Assembly (NCBI RefSeq): GCF_003555545.1
Contig: NZ_CP032157.1
Span: 6,886,546-6,950,545 of the forward strand
Reading direction: 5' to 3'
Source: Paraflavitalea soli
Lineage (GTDB): Bacteria > Bacteroidota > Bacteroidia > Chitinophagales > Chitinophagaceae
Length of the DNA: 64,000 nt
The translations under genes were made by a program, and so were the position numbers. Positions 42,070 through 50,076 of the stretch are shown piece by piece. Each line of letters begins with the position of its first letter. Within the stretch, counting starts at the first letter, position 1. Under the pieces are notes generated by a model that saw only the letters and a program-made list of their open reading frames with translations, ran no database searches and was not told where the DNA came from.

Positions 42070-45000
42070 ATGGCTGTTAAGGCAGGCAATACCAATCATT
42101 ATGTAAAAAGAGAAGGCTGGCTCCTCCTCACAGGTGCGGCATTAATACTCCTCTTCCTGTTCTTCAACCTCTTTCAGGCACTCTCGCCACAACTGGCAAA
42201 AACAAATACCGCACTGCTGGAAGGCAGGGCTTTAAAGCTGGAAAGCGTTGTGAACAAGGACGTGCTAAGAAAGGTGATTACAGATGGTTCCTATTATACC
42301 GATCAGCGCGATGTTGACCTGCTGGTGGATTCCCTCGCCGGTAAGTTACTCGCCCTTGGCCAGCCCGACAACCTGGGTGCGCTCAACAAAGGCGCTTATG
42401 CCATTACCGCTCCCGTGCCATGGAAAACAACCATTGGAGGAATTGATTTTCAGGATCGCCTGCGGGCATCCCGCCAAAGACTTGGGTTCGATTCTGCTTT
42501 ATACGTACAGGAGTTAACCAGCCCCGTCAACAGTGAATTGTTAAGTGGAGCGTCCTCTTCGGGAGGTCGGGTCATGATTGCAACTGGTGATCAGGAAATG
42601 ACGGGGCGGGTCCTGTACCAGGATAAACCCATGCCAGGTGTGCTGGTACAATTAAGACAGCACATACCTTCCCTCGAAGAAGATTCACTCACCGGGATCA
42701 TTGGTTACGCACGCACCAATGCCAAAGGCGAGTTTGCCTTTGCTGGTTTGTTTCGTGATTCCGGGTACAGTGTACTGCCCTTGAAACCCGGCTACGAATT
42801 TGGCAGCAGAAAAGGTACCAGTGCACTGAGGAATAACCCTGCTTTCACCTTTGTGGCAAAGCCACATAAAATAAGACTCATAGGTTCCATCGTATACGGA
42901 CAATTAAAAGAAGATGGCGCTTTAATAGTCCGGACACCCGAAGAATTCAAGACCAGCTTTCAGATCATAGCCGGTGGCCTTATCCTCGCTTTCTTTATTG
43001 TACACCTCATCCTGTCCGTCAGAAAACGGCAGCCCGATATTTTCCTGTTGCCCGTACTCTTGCTTTTGTGTGGCATATCCGTATTAACCCTCTTTAGTAT
43101 CCAGCATCCCCTTACCGATTCACTCCATGCTTTTCAAACCCTGCAGGGCATTGTAGCGGGGCTTGTTGCCTATACTGTCTTCAGTAGTGTGAATGTAGGC
43201 GCCTGGTATACCCGCTGGTGGTTTGATGGCTTGTTCAACTTCAGGAATAAGCATATCTACCAGCTCAAAGGATGGACCTGGTTGGCCCTGGCCGTAGCGC
43301 TGGCCATCACCACCGTATTGATTGGAACGGGGCCTGAGGGCAGTGGTGTAAAAGTAAACCTCCAGCTGGGTGGATTTACCTTCCAGCCCAGTGAGATCAC
43401 CAAGTACCTCCTGTTATTTTTCCTCGCGGCATTCTTCGCTGCCAATGAAGAGAATATACGCAACCTGTCAGATATACGCTGGCGCTTTTACATCAACTGG
43501 GGCGTGTTTGCCGGCATTGGTCTTATCCTCGCCCTCTATCTTTTTATGGGCGATATGGGACCTGCCCTGGTAGTGTGTTTCACTTTCTTATTCTTTTACA
43601 GCATCGCCCGTGGCAACCTCCTCTTTACTGTAATGGCAGGGCTGATATATGGCGGATTGTTATTGGTGCTGCCCGGATGGATGGCTACCGCAGCGGCACT
43701 GCTCCTGGTAGTGATCGGCTTATTGGTACAAGGTAACCTCCGCAGCACCAAATGGTATGGCGCTTTTGCTGCCATCGCCGATGCACCTGTCATCATCATC
43801 ATGGTCATAGCCGCTTTTGCCTTTGGCGATAAGGTGCCCGGCATAGGAGAGCGGCTGGCCGATCGCAAAGCCATGTGGCTAAGCCAATGGGACAATGATG
43901 TATTTGGCGGTGATCACCTCGCCCATTCCTATTGGACACTTTCTTCCGGTGGATTTTCAGGCCAGGGCATAGGTCGCGGTTTCCCCAACACCATGCCTGC
44001 TGCCCATACCGACATGATCCTGCCCAGTATCGGTGAAGAATTGGGTTGGTTGGGCCTCGTGGCTGTATTGCTGCTGTTTGGCATACTCATTCACCGCAGT
44101 TTCCTCCATGCACGCAGATCAGGTCAGCCATTCACCTTTTACCTCTGTGCCGGTATTGCCATTACTATCGGCATCCAGCTCCTCATCATTGCTGGTGGCT
44201 CCATTGGATTACTGCCCCTTACCGGTGTAGCCGTTCCATTTCTCAGTTATGGCAAAATATCACTCATCATCAACCTGGCCGCCATGGGCATTGTGGCTGG
44301 TATCTCCGCCAGGGAAGGACAGGAAGTGCAGCGCGAGCGCATGCAAAAGAACTATGATCCCGTATTGGCAACCGGTATCGCCTTTTTCCTGATCGGCATC
44401 ATTGCCCTGTCCGCTAAATTATTATTTGTGCAGGTCATCGACCGTGATAAATACATCGTAAAGCAGGCACGTGTGGTCATGCGCAACGGCGTGCCCGTAT
44501 ACAGCTACAATCCACGTATAGATAAGCTCATGCGCCTGCTTGCTGCCGGCAATGTATATGATCGCAAGGGCCTCGTACTTGCCACCAGTGAACCAGGTAC
44601 TATTCAGCAAAACATGGATACACTGCAGCGTGCCGGCCTTAGCAGCGCCTGGCTGCACCAGCTGATGCAAAAAAGAGTGCGGCGCTTTTATCCCTTTGCA
44701 GAAGGTCTTTTCTTTTGGACAGGCGATTACAATACCCGTTTGTTTTGGGGGCAGGCCAATGGCTATTTTGCAGAAGCACGGCACCTTACCGCGCTGAGAG
44801 GATTTGGCGTAACCCGTGAAATACAGGATTCCGTATATACCCTCTATCAGCCTGACCGCTTCACCAGGCCCTTCTATAAAACAGTGCCTATGGCCCGGTA
44901 CGATTATACAGCACTGGTGGATGGGCTAAAGAGTGGTATCGATACCAACGAAGCTGCCATCAGGAAGATAAGAGACAAGGATAGGAACATACAGCTCACA

Positions 45001-46119
45001 GTAGATGCTGCCCTGCAGGTAGAACTGCAGGACTCCCTGCGCAACAGCCTCTTTCAGCAAAAACGGATATCCGTAGTGGTATTGGATGCAGCCACCGGCG
45101 ATGTACTGGCATCTGCATTGAATCCATTGCCCAACCTCCAGTCGCCCGAACTCATGCAATTGTCCGACAGGGAAAGGAATCAGCTGGAAACACCTGTCAC
45201 AGAGAGAGACCTTGGTATGACCTACTCTACAGCCCCTGGCTCCACCGCTAAAATACTCACCGCCATGGCTGGGTTTAATAAAATGGGTATGGCAGCTACC
45301 GAAGTGAGGTACAACGATATCTATCGCCCTGAAATATTCCGCGACAATAAAAGAGAGCAGGAGCCATTTATTCCCAAAGTTCCTTTTGTAGACATGCACG
45401 AAGCCATTGTCAATTCCAGCAATATCTTCTTCATTCGCCTGGCCAACGAAAACCACCTGGAAGAAGAAATGGCCGCCTTGTATGAAGCAACAGGCATGAG
45501 CCTGGAACAGCGTGGTGGCTATAACTATACCGGATCAAATGATGTGCAGAAACAATCAGCCGATTTGGCCGCCTGGAGAAAGGAGGTGCTCAACCACGAC
45601 CGCAAGCAATACAATAACCCCAACTATGTAGGTACTACCAAACGTTACCGCAGCTTGTTTTCCGGCATTGCCTGGGGCCAAAGCGTACTGACCGCTACTC
45701 CGGCATCCATGGCCAGGATGGCAGGTGGCATCGCCAATCATGGTTTGTTGCAACCCTCCCGGTATTCTTTACAGGAAGCCGGAAAACCAACACCCTTGCC
45801 CGAAGGAATTAAGATCGCTAAGGATACTGCCTATGCTTCTTTGCTGAAGCAATTCATGATCGACCAGTCCAGTACACCCGGTAAGCTAAAGATCAAGGAT
45901 ACCAGGGTAGCAGGTAAATCAGGTACACCCGAGCGTATTATCAAAGGAGAAAAGCAGTCCGATGGGTGGTATGTATTCTTTGCACCCACGCCCGATAATA
46001 CTTCGTATACCGTCACCTGTATTCGTATTGAAAGTGGGCAGAGTTCTGCCAATGCTGTACTCCTGGCCAATACCGTGGCGAAGATCTTACAGCGAAGGGC
46101 TTACATGGGTTCATTTTAG
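42070..46119 (+). CDS. SEDS glycosyltransferase fused to class B penicillin-binding transpeptidase
   Basis: A 1349-residue membrane protein that unites both reactions of peptidoglycan synthesis. Order: one span (about 15-35); an extracytoplasmic domain (about 36-295) with a carboxypeptidase-regulatory-like fold (MTGRVLYQDKPMPGVLVQL, from 177); a RodA/FtsW (SEDS) domain with about ten spans (297-760), seen in GDMGPALVVCF (Asp495), WDNDVFGGDH, AAHTDMILPSIGEELGWLG (His646) and VAVPFLSYGKISLIINL; then a class B PBP transpeptidase (about 830-1349) with all three motifs, S1058-TA-K1061, S1116-S-N1118 and K1283-S-G-T1286. SEDS enzymes polymerise lipid II; the PBP crosslinks the strands. Normally they are separate partner proteins, RodA-PBP2 or FtsW-FtsI. 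The gap to the kinase gene is 20 bp, so control by phosphorylation is a likely inference. Confidence 0.95.
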   Translation: MAVKAGNTNHYVKREGWLLLTGAALILLFLFFNLFQALSPQLAKTNTALLEGRALKLESVVNKDVLRKVITDGSYYTDQRDVDLLVDSLAGKLLALGQPDNLGALNKGAYAITAPVPWKTTIGGIDFQDRLRASRQRLGFDSALYVQELTSPVNSELLSGASSSGGRVMIATGDQEMTGRVLYQDKPMPGVLVQLRQHIPSLEEDSLTGIIGYARTNAKGEFAFAGLFRDSGYSVLPLKPGYEFGSRKGTSALRNNPAFTFVAKPHKIRLIGSIVYGQLKEDGALIVRTPEEFKTSFQIIAGGLILAFFIVHLILSVRKRQPDIFLLPVLLLLCGISVLTLFSIQHPLTDSLHAFQTLQGIVAGLVAYTVFSSVNVGAWYTRWWFDGLFNFRNKHIYQLKGWTWLALAVALAITTVLIGTGPEGSGVKVNLQLGGFTFQPSEITKYLLLFFLAAFFAANEENIRNLSDIRWRFYINWGVFAGIGLILALYLFMGDMGPALVVCFTFLFFYSIARGNLLFTVMAGLIYGGLLLVLPGWMATAAALLLVVIGLLVQGNLRSTKWYGAFAAIADAPVIIIMVIAAFAFGDKVPGIGERLADRKAMWLSQWDNDVFGGDHLAHSYWTLSSGGFSGQGIGRGFPNTMPAAHTDMILPSIGEELGWLGLVAVLLLFGILIHRSFLHARRSGQPFTFYLCAGIAITIGIQLLIIAGGSIGLLPLTGVAVPFLSYGKISLIINLAAMGIVAGISAREGQEVQRERMQKNYDPVLATGIAFFLIGIIALSAKLLFVQVIDRDKYIVKQARVVMRNGVPVYSYNPRIDKLMRLLAAGNVYDRKGLVLATSEPGTIQQNMDTLQRAGLSSAWLHQLMQKRVRRFYPFAEGLFFWTGDYNTRLFWGQANGYFAEARHLTALRGFGVTREIQDSVYTLYQPDRFTRPFYKTVPMARYDYTALVDGLKSGIDTNEAAIRKIRDKDRNIQLTVDAALQVELQDSLRNSLFQQKRISVVVLDAATGDVLASALNPLPNLQSPELMQLSDRERNQLETPVTERDLGMTYSTAPGSTAKILTAMAGFNKMGMAATEVRYNDIYRPEIFRDNKREQEPFIPKVPFVDMHEAIVNSSNIFFIRLANENHLEEEMAALYEATGMSLEQRGGYNYTGSNDVQKQSADLAAWRKEVLNHDRKQYNNPNYVGTTKRYRSLFSGIAWGQSVLTATPASMARMAGGIANHGLLQPSRYSLQEAGKPTPLPEGIKIAKDTAYASLLKQFMIDQSSTPGKLKIKDTRVAGKSGTPERIIKGEKQSDGWYVFFAPTPDNTSYTVTCIRIESGQSSANAVLLANTVAKILQRRAYMGSF

Positions 46120-46174
46120 AAACAATGTTGTGAAGGACTGGCACCGGCCAGTAAGCAAACAAAAAAATATACGG

Positions 46175-47053
46175 ATGAAAAACTTAATCAACAAACTGAA
46201 GAAAAGCTTTGGCCTCACAGAGGAATCCCCTGATACAGATCAGGCCGTATCATCGACAAAGGAAGAATCTCCCGACTCCTTTATCCCGGCCACTCCTGTG
46301 AAGCGGGATGCCATCATTAAGTTTATTATCCAGGCACTCAAACCATACGTAGACGAAAAAAGCATGTCCGTGGCGGGCCTGCGTTTTTATATTCTATGTA
46401 CCAGTCACGAGCAGGAAGAGGCAGCGGGCATTGCCTTGTATACCGATAAGCCAGGTATGTTTAAAACAGAGCACCTGGAAAGGAAATTGCTCAACCATTT
46501 TATACAATTGGAACAGGATTGGTTTTTTGAATACCAAATAGTAAAGGACCAATTGCCCGAGAATTGTATCCAGCAGGGCAGCTTTGGATTGAAAGTTACC
46601 CGGGCAGGTGAGCACATTGTAGAAAAATACGCAGCCGCTTGCCTGCAGGTACTCGTAGGCCAGGCCGAACAATTTGAATATGTACTCGATCCGCATACCC
46701 AGCTACGGTTCAACATTGGCAGAAGCAAATCCCCCCAGCTCTCGTCTGGCAAAATTCAATTGAACGATATCGTATTCCTGGCCGCCGGCGAACCTGGCTT
46801 CGATGAAATAGCTGGCCGGGCCAACCTGCATGTAAGCCGCAACCACGCCTACATAATCTATGATCCTAAAGTAGATAAATACCTCCTGTACCCCGATAAA
46901 GGAGGGCTGCCCGATAGTGGCAACAAGATCAAAGTGCATACCGCCGACGACAAAGTAAAATGGCTCAACATGTATGGCATTGCCCATCACTTGCAGGAAG
47001 GCGATCAGATTGAACTGGGCGGTGAAGCCATTTTGAGATTTAAGAAAGGGTAG
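46175..47053 (+). CDS. FHA domain protein, last of the cell-wall kinase operon
   Basis: A 292-residue cytoplasmic protein. The N-terminal part is a short helical, charged region (MKNLINKLKKSFGLTEES) and a domain of about 130 residues (KFIIQALKPYVDEKSMSVAG) with no known name. The C-terminal 115 residues are a canonical FHA domain: RFNIGRSKSP, LHVSRNHAYIIYDPK with the Ser-Arg-x-His core, and the late Asn strand (SGNKIKVHTADDKVKWLN), ending EGDQIELGGEAILRFKK. It should bind phosphothreonine. The ATG at 46175 is used; the frame runs on upstream but within the PBP coding region. It lies 55 bp after the SEDS-PBP gene. It is the better candidate of the two FHA proteins for a real phosphopeptide reader, like FhaB. 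Confidence 0.92.
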   Translation: MKNLINKLKKSFGLTEESPDTDQAVSSTKEESPDSFIPATPVKRDAIIKFIIQALKPYVDEKSMSVAGLRFYILCTSHEQEEAAGIALYTDKPGMFKTEHLERKLLNHFIQLEQDWFFEYQIVKDQLPENCIQQGSFGLKVTRAGEHIVEKYAAACLQVLVGQAEQFEYVLDPHTQLRFNIGRSKSPQLSSGKIQLNDIVFLAAGEPGFDEIAGRANLHVSRNHAYIIYDPKVDKYLLYPDKGGLPDSGNKIKVHTADDKVKWLNMYGIAHHLQEGDQIELGGEAILRFKKG

Positions 47054-47064
47054 TGATGTTTCGG

Positions 47065-47892
47065 TTATTTAACGACCCTGAATCCCTGGTTACTGAAGGA
47101 GGCGTGGATATTTGTCCTGCCGATATCGTAGGAATTAAAGAAATGACAACTATTGGGGCTGCACCACCAGGAACCTCCCCGCGCATGCGCCACTGTAGGG
47201 CTGGGATAAGCCTTTAGCTTGCCGCTGCAAAACTCAAATACATTTCCGTACATGTCATACAAACCCCAGGCATTGGGTGCAAAGCTGCCCGTTGGACTGG
47301 TAAAAAGATAGCCATCCGTACTGTCGGGCATCAGGTGATCTTTTCCATGCCAGGTATTCGCATACTTGCTCAGGAGTGCCGTATCATTACCAAAGGAGAA
47401 GTCTGTAGTGGTGCCTGCCCTGCAGGCAATTTCCCATTCGTCCAGCGACGGTAGCCGTACACCTGCCCACCGGCAATAGACCAAAATATCACTGTAGCTG
47501 ATACTGGTAACCGGATGAGCCATCTTATTTTCAATGCCTCCCCGGATCATACCGTTGGGGTATCGCCAGCTGGCAGTGCTATCATTGAACCATTCAAATT
47601 CCTGAAGCACCGGTTTATAGACCAGTGCATCATGCTTCCGTTCGGCATCTGTAACATAACCGGTGGCCTTGATGAAAGCGTCAAATTGCGCATTCGTTGT
47701 TTCCCGCGTAGCAATGCGGAAACTGTCTACCCTTACCCGGCGGAAAGGATTGAGCACATGCCCTTTCTTACCCACTGTATATTGCCCTTTGGGGATAGTG
47801 ACAAAATCCCCGCCATCCTGCGCCTGGCCAGCCATCGTATGGAGTAATACGACGATGATGCCTGTTAGTATAATGCTATTTTGGAAGCCCAT
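47065..47892 (-). CDS. Secreted SUMF1 (formylglycine-generating enzyme-like) protein
   Basis: A 275-residue protein of the FGE-sulfatase superfamily with a signal peptide (ILTGIIVVLLHTMAGQAQ). Seen: FVTIPKGQYTVGKKG, ATRETTNAQFDAFIKATGYV, HPVTSISYSDILVYCRWAG, RLPSLDEWEIACRAGTTTDF, NAWGLYDMYGNVFEFCSG and the ending RGGSWWCSPNSCHFF, which fit the C-type-lectin-like core. The two active-site Cys of true FGE (in the pattern around CVPCC-type text) are not clearly present, so it may be a non-enzymatic member. The start ATG at 47892 lies inside the upstream gene's last codons (17-bp overlap), which shows tight coupling. It is convergent with the FHA-kinase operon, 11 bp from its last stop. Confidence 0.88.
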   Translation of the reverse strand: MGFQNSIILTGIIVVLLHTMAGQAQDGGDFVTIPKGQYTVGKKGHVLNPFRRVRVDSFRIATRETTNAQFDAFIKATGYVTDAERKHDALVYKPVLQEFEWFNDSTASWRYPNGMIRGGIENKMAHPVTSISYSDILVYCRWAGVRLPSLDEWEIACRAGTTTDFSFGNDTALLSKYANTWHGKDHLMPDSTDGYLFTSPTGSFAPNAWGLYDMYGNVFEFCSGKLKAYPSPTVAHARGGSWWCSPNSCHFFNSYDIGRTNIHASFSNQGFRVVK

Positions 47893-48616
47893 TGTAGAAA
47901 TCCGTAGCACGTTTGATGATCAGTTCTTCGTTAGGAATATTGAAATTAAGAAAGGCATCATAACTATTGATCTCATCCCCGTATAATTTCTTGTTGGAAG
48001 TGGATACCATGAATTCCTTGTACTCATTGTTCTTCATCAGCAGCATCAGTACCGTGAGGATATCATGGTCCTTCTTATCTGTTTTATAAGTGCTGATCAG
48101 AAAGGGGATCATTTCCCGGGCGTTGATGTCAACGATGGCATGTTTTAAGTTCAACCCAAGCCTTTTTTCTTTGGCCACGCATTCCTTGATCCATTGCATG
48201 ACAGAATCTTTGTTCGATCGCAGGAACTGTACCTGCCGCTCCGACCAGTTGTTCTCTCCAAACATTTCAGGCAGCCGGCCGAATATTTTCTTGTGTTCAT
48301 CCTGTATGGGAGGCCTGGCGTCGCAATTCTGACTATACGATTCACCATGCATCATATGGTAGGTAAACTTCTCCCGTAGCGTAAGGCTAAGATAGTCGGA
48401 TTGCTTCAGTTTTTCATTGTCATCCTCATCTGGTGTTAATTTCTTCAATAACCCCAATATCTTGAGTTTCCCATAGCTGGGCTCCGACATGTAATTCCGG
48501 TAAGTATGATAGGCACGGCTTTCTTTGCTGGGTTCTTTCCAGGCTTCTCCTTCATCCTGTGCCTGTGAACAGATAGTTGTGGCACATAATAGAAGGAATA
48601 GATATAGGGGTTTCAT
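47876..48616 (-). CDS. Hypothetical secreted protein coupled to the SUMF1 gene
   Basis: A 246-residue protein with a signal peptide (MKPLYLFLLLCATTICSQAQ). The mature part is mostly helical (KLKILGLLKKLTPDEDDNEK, YLSLTLREKFTYHMMHGES, RQVQFLRSNKDSVMQWIKEC) and has a HEAT-like middle with DINAREMIPFLISTYKTDKK. No family is recognised. The ATGs at 48616 and 48622 are both possible; 48616 gives the better signal peptide. It overlaps the SUMF1 gene by 17 bp, so the two are co-translated. Confidence 0.78.
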   Translation of the reverse strand: MKPLYLFLLLCATTICSQAQDEGEAWKEPSKESRAYHTYRNYMSEPSYGKLKILGLLKKLTPDEDDNEKLKQSDYLSLTLREKFTYHMMHGESYSQNCDARPPIQDEHKKIFGRLPEMFGENNWSERQVQFLRSNKDSVMQWIKECVAKEKRLGLNLKHAIVDINAREMIPFLISTYKTDKKDHDILTVLMLLMKNNEYKEFMVSTSNKKLYGDEINSYDAFLNFNIPNEELIIKRATDFYNGLPK

Positions 48617-48761
48617 GAACATAATTTCTAGTGAGTGAAAGAATAAACTATTAGCAAGTACCAAACAGAAGTAGCTGGTTGGGGTCATAAGGCAGATACT
48701 TTTCGTCAACTACGCCAAAGCGCGGTAGCCACCCGAAACCCGCAACTTCAAACCCGAAGCC

Positions 48762-49145
48762 CTACAACACCAACCTTTCGTGCAGCTTTTCCAACGTCGC
48801 CATCGGGTCCGTGCAAAATCCCGGATGCACTTTTGAGCTTTGTACGATCGTGCTGCGGGTGGCTGTCAGCCAGCGGAAACGTGAGGCCATATCCAGCTTG
48901 GCGATCGGCCCCCCGGCTGCGTGCCCCAGGCATATATGTTCAAAAGCGCACAGGTAGGCCTTTACTTCTTCAATGTCCAGTGTGGCACAAAATGCCTGCA
49001 ACCTGTCGGTATTCAGCGTATGCAGCGTTTGCAGGAAAGCTGGTTTTCTGCAATACAGAATAACGCCCACATTCAGGAATTCTTCCCGTTCTACCCTCGG
49101 TACCACGCGGATCACCGCATACTCAAATAAGTGTTGTTCTTGCAT
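48762..49145 (-). CDS. DUF3037 family protein
   Basis: A 127-residue protein of the DUF3037 family: EYAVIRVVPRVEREEFLNVG, VILYCRKPAFL, EEVKAYLCAFEHICLG and the conserved end SRFRWLTATRSTIVQSSKVH, then HPGFCTDP. The family has no known function. The gene overlaps the upstream HipA-like gene by 23 bp, and this pairing is a standard one for both families. It may be a partner or regulator of the kinase-like protein. The region may have spread as a two-gene unit, but no mobile element is visible nearby. Confidence 0.93.
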   Translation of the reverse strand: MQEQHLFEYAVIRVVPRVEREEFLNVGVILYCRKPAFLQTLHTLNTDRLQAFCATLDIEEVKAYLCAFEHICLGHAAGGPIAKLDMASRFRWLTATRSTIVQSSKVHPGFCTDPMATLEKLHERLVL

Positions 49146-49917
49146 GCTGGGCTTCTTTTACAAAAATGGGAGAGGAGGCTACGCGTGTTAATAAGAATTG
49201 GATATATACTTCCCGGCGTTCATTGGCGGACCCGTCTTCCGAACCACCCGTTAACCAGTCGTCAGGCACCAGGCCCACGATGGCGCGGATGCGTTCTTCT
49301 GTAAGCAGTGGCGCGTATTCCGCGTCTACTATGTCCAGTTCGGCTGCCTGTGGTAACAGTACATGGTCCTTCACCGGGGCAAAAGGACGTTTGGCTTGCT
49401 CTTCCCAGTTCGTCCACGAGTGATGGAAATACAACGAGGCGCCATGATCGATCAGCCACAACTCTTTATTCCAAACCAGCATATTCGTATTGCGTGCAGT
49501 CCGGTCTACATTCGTAAGCAGGCAGTCCAGCCACACTATTTGTGAAGCGAGTCTGGAGGGAAGTTTGGTCACTGCCGGATCATAGGTAATAGAGCCCGAC
49601 AAATAGTGCAGTCCCAGGTTCAATCCCACACTGGCTTTCAGCAGGTCCTGTATCTCTTCATCCGGCTCAGTACGGCCAAAAGCCGTATCCAGCTGCGCAA
49701 ATACGATCTCCGGCACACGTAACCCAAGCAGCCGCGCTATTTCTCCGCCGATCAGTTCCGCTATCAGCGATTTCACCCCCTGACCTGCTCCCCGGAATTT
49801 CAGTACATAAAGGAACTCGTCATCCGCCTCGGCAATGGCCGGCAGCGAACCGCCCTCACGCAAAGGCGTCACATAACGGATCACCTGTACCGTCCTCAAT
49901 TGTGGTTTACTGTTCAT
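49123..49917 (-). CDS. HipA-like kinase-fold protein
   Basis: A 264-residue protein with a HipA-like protein-kinase fold. Seen: an N-terminal lobe with FLYVLKFRGAGQGVKSLIAE (Lys as a likely ATP contact), EIARLLGLRVPEIVFAQL, then the catalytic-loop-like text WLDCLLTNVDRTARNTNMLV, which fits the HipA pattern N-x-D-R-x-x-x-N-x-x, and ELWLIDHGASLYFHHSW with the metal-binding Asp. HipA phosphorylates glutamyl-tRNA synthetase, but members of this shorter branch have unknown targets. It overlaps the DUF3037 gene by 23 bp. No HipB-like antitoxin is present, so a toxin-antitoxin role is not supported. Confidence 0.85.
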   Translation of the reverse strand: MNSKPQLRTVQVIRYVTPLREGGSLPAIAEADDEFLYVLKFRGAGQGVKSLIAELIGGEIARLLGLRVPEIVFAQLDTAFGRTEPDEEIQDLLKASVGLNLGLHYLSGSITYDPAVTKLPSRLASQIVWLDCLLTNVDRTARNTNMLVWNKELWLIDHGASLYFHHSWTNWEEQAKRPFAPVKDHVLLPQAAELDIVDAEYAPLLTEERIRAIVGLVPDDWLTGGSEDGSANERREVYIQFLLTRVASSPIFVKEAQHARTTLI

Positions 49918-50010
49918 ATGCTCCTGTTCTATGCCTTATACTGCATGCACTGCAGCATTACGTCGATAAATAATGCCTGAAATTAAGCTCAATTTTCTAC
50001 CTGTACAAAC

Positions 50011-50044
50011 AAAGAGTGAGCATCCGCAAGGATGCCCACTCTTT
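50011..50044 (-). terminator. Intrinsic terminator of the DUF3857 gene
   Basis: A 15-bp stem AAAGAGTGAGCATCC / GGATGCCCACTCTTT with one mismatch and loop GCAA. On the minus strand it is followed by TTTGTTTGT. Confidence 0.88.
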
Positions 50045-50076
50045 ACTCCTAAATTCTATATGCTGAATTCTGTATT

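Noticed and set aside
45962-46174. A 72-residue N-terminal extension of the second FHA protein
   Set aside because: It lies in another frame of the PBP coding region; MKNLINKLKK at 46175 is a natural start.
37793-48616. Type VI secretion system with PpkA, PppA, FHA and SUMF1 proteins
   Set aside because: Kinase, phosphatase, FHA and SUMF1 occur in such clusters, but no Tss structural gene is present, while a SEDS-PBP gene lies in the middle.
49123-49917. Classical hipBA toxin-antitoxin system
   Set aside because: No HipB-like DNA-binding gene is adjacent; the partner is DUF3037.
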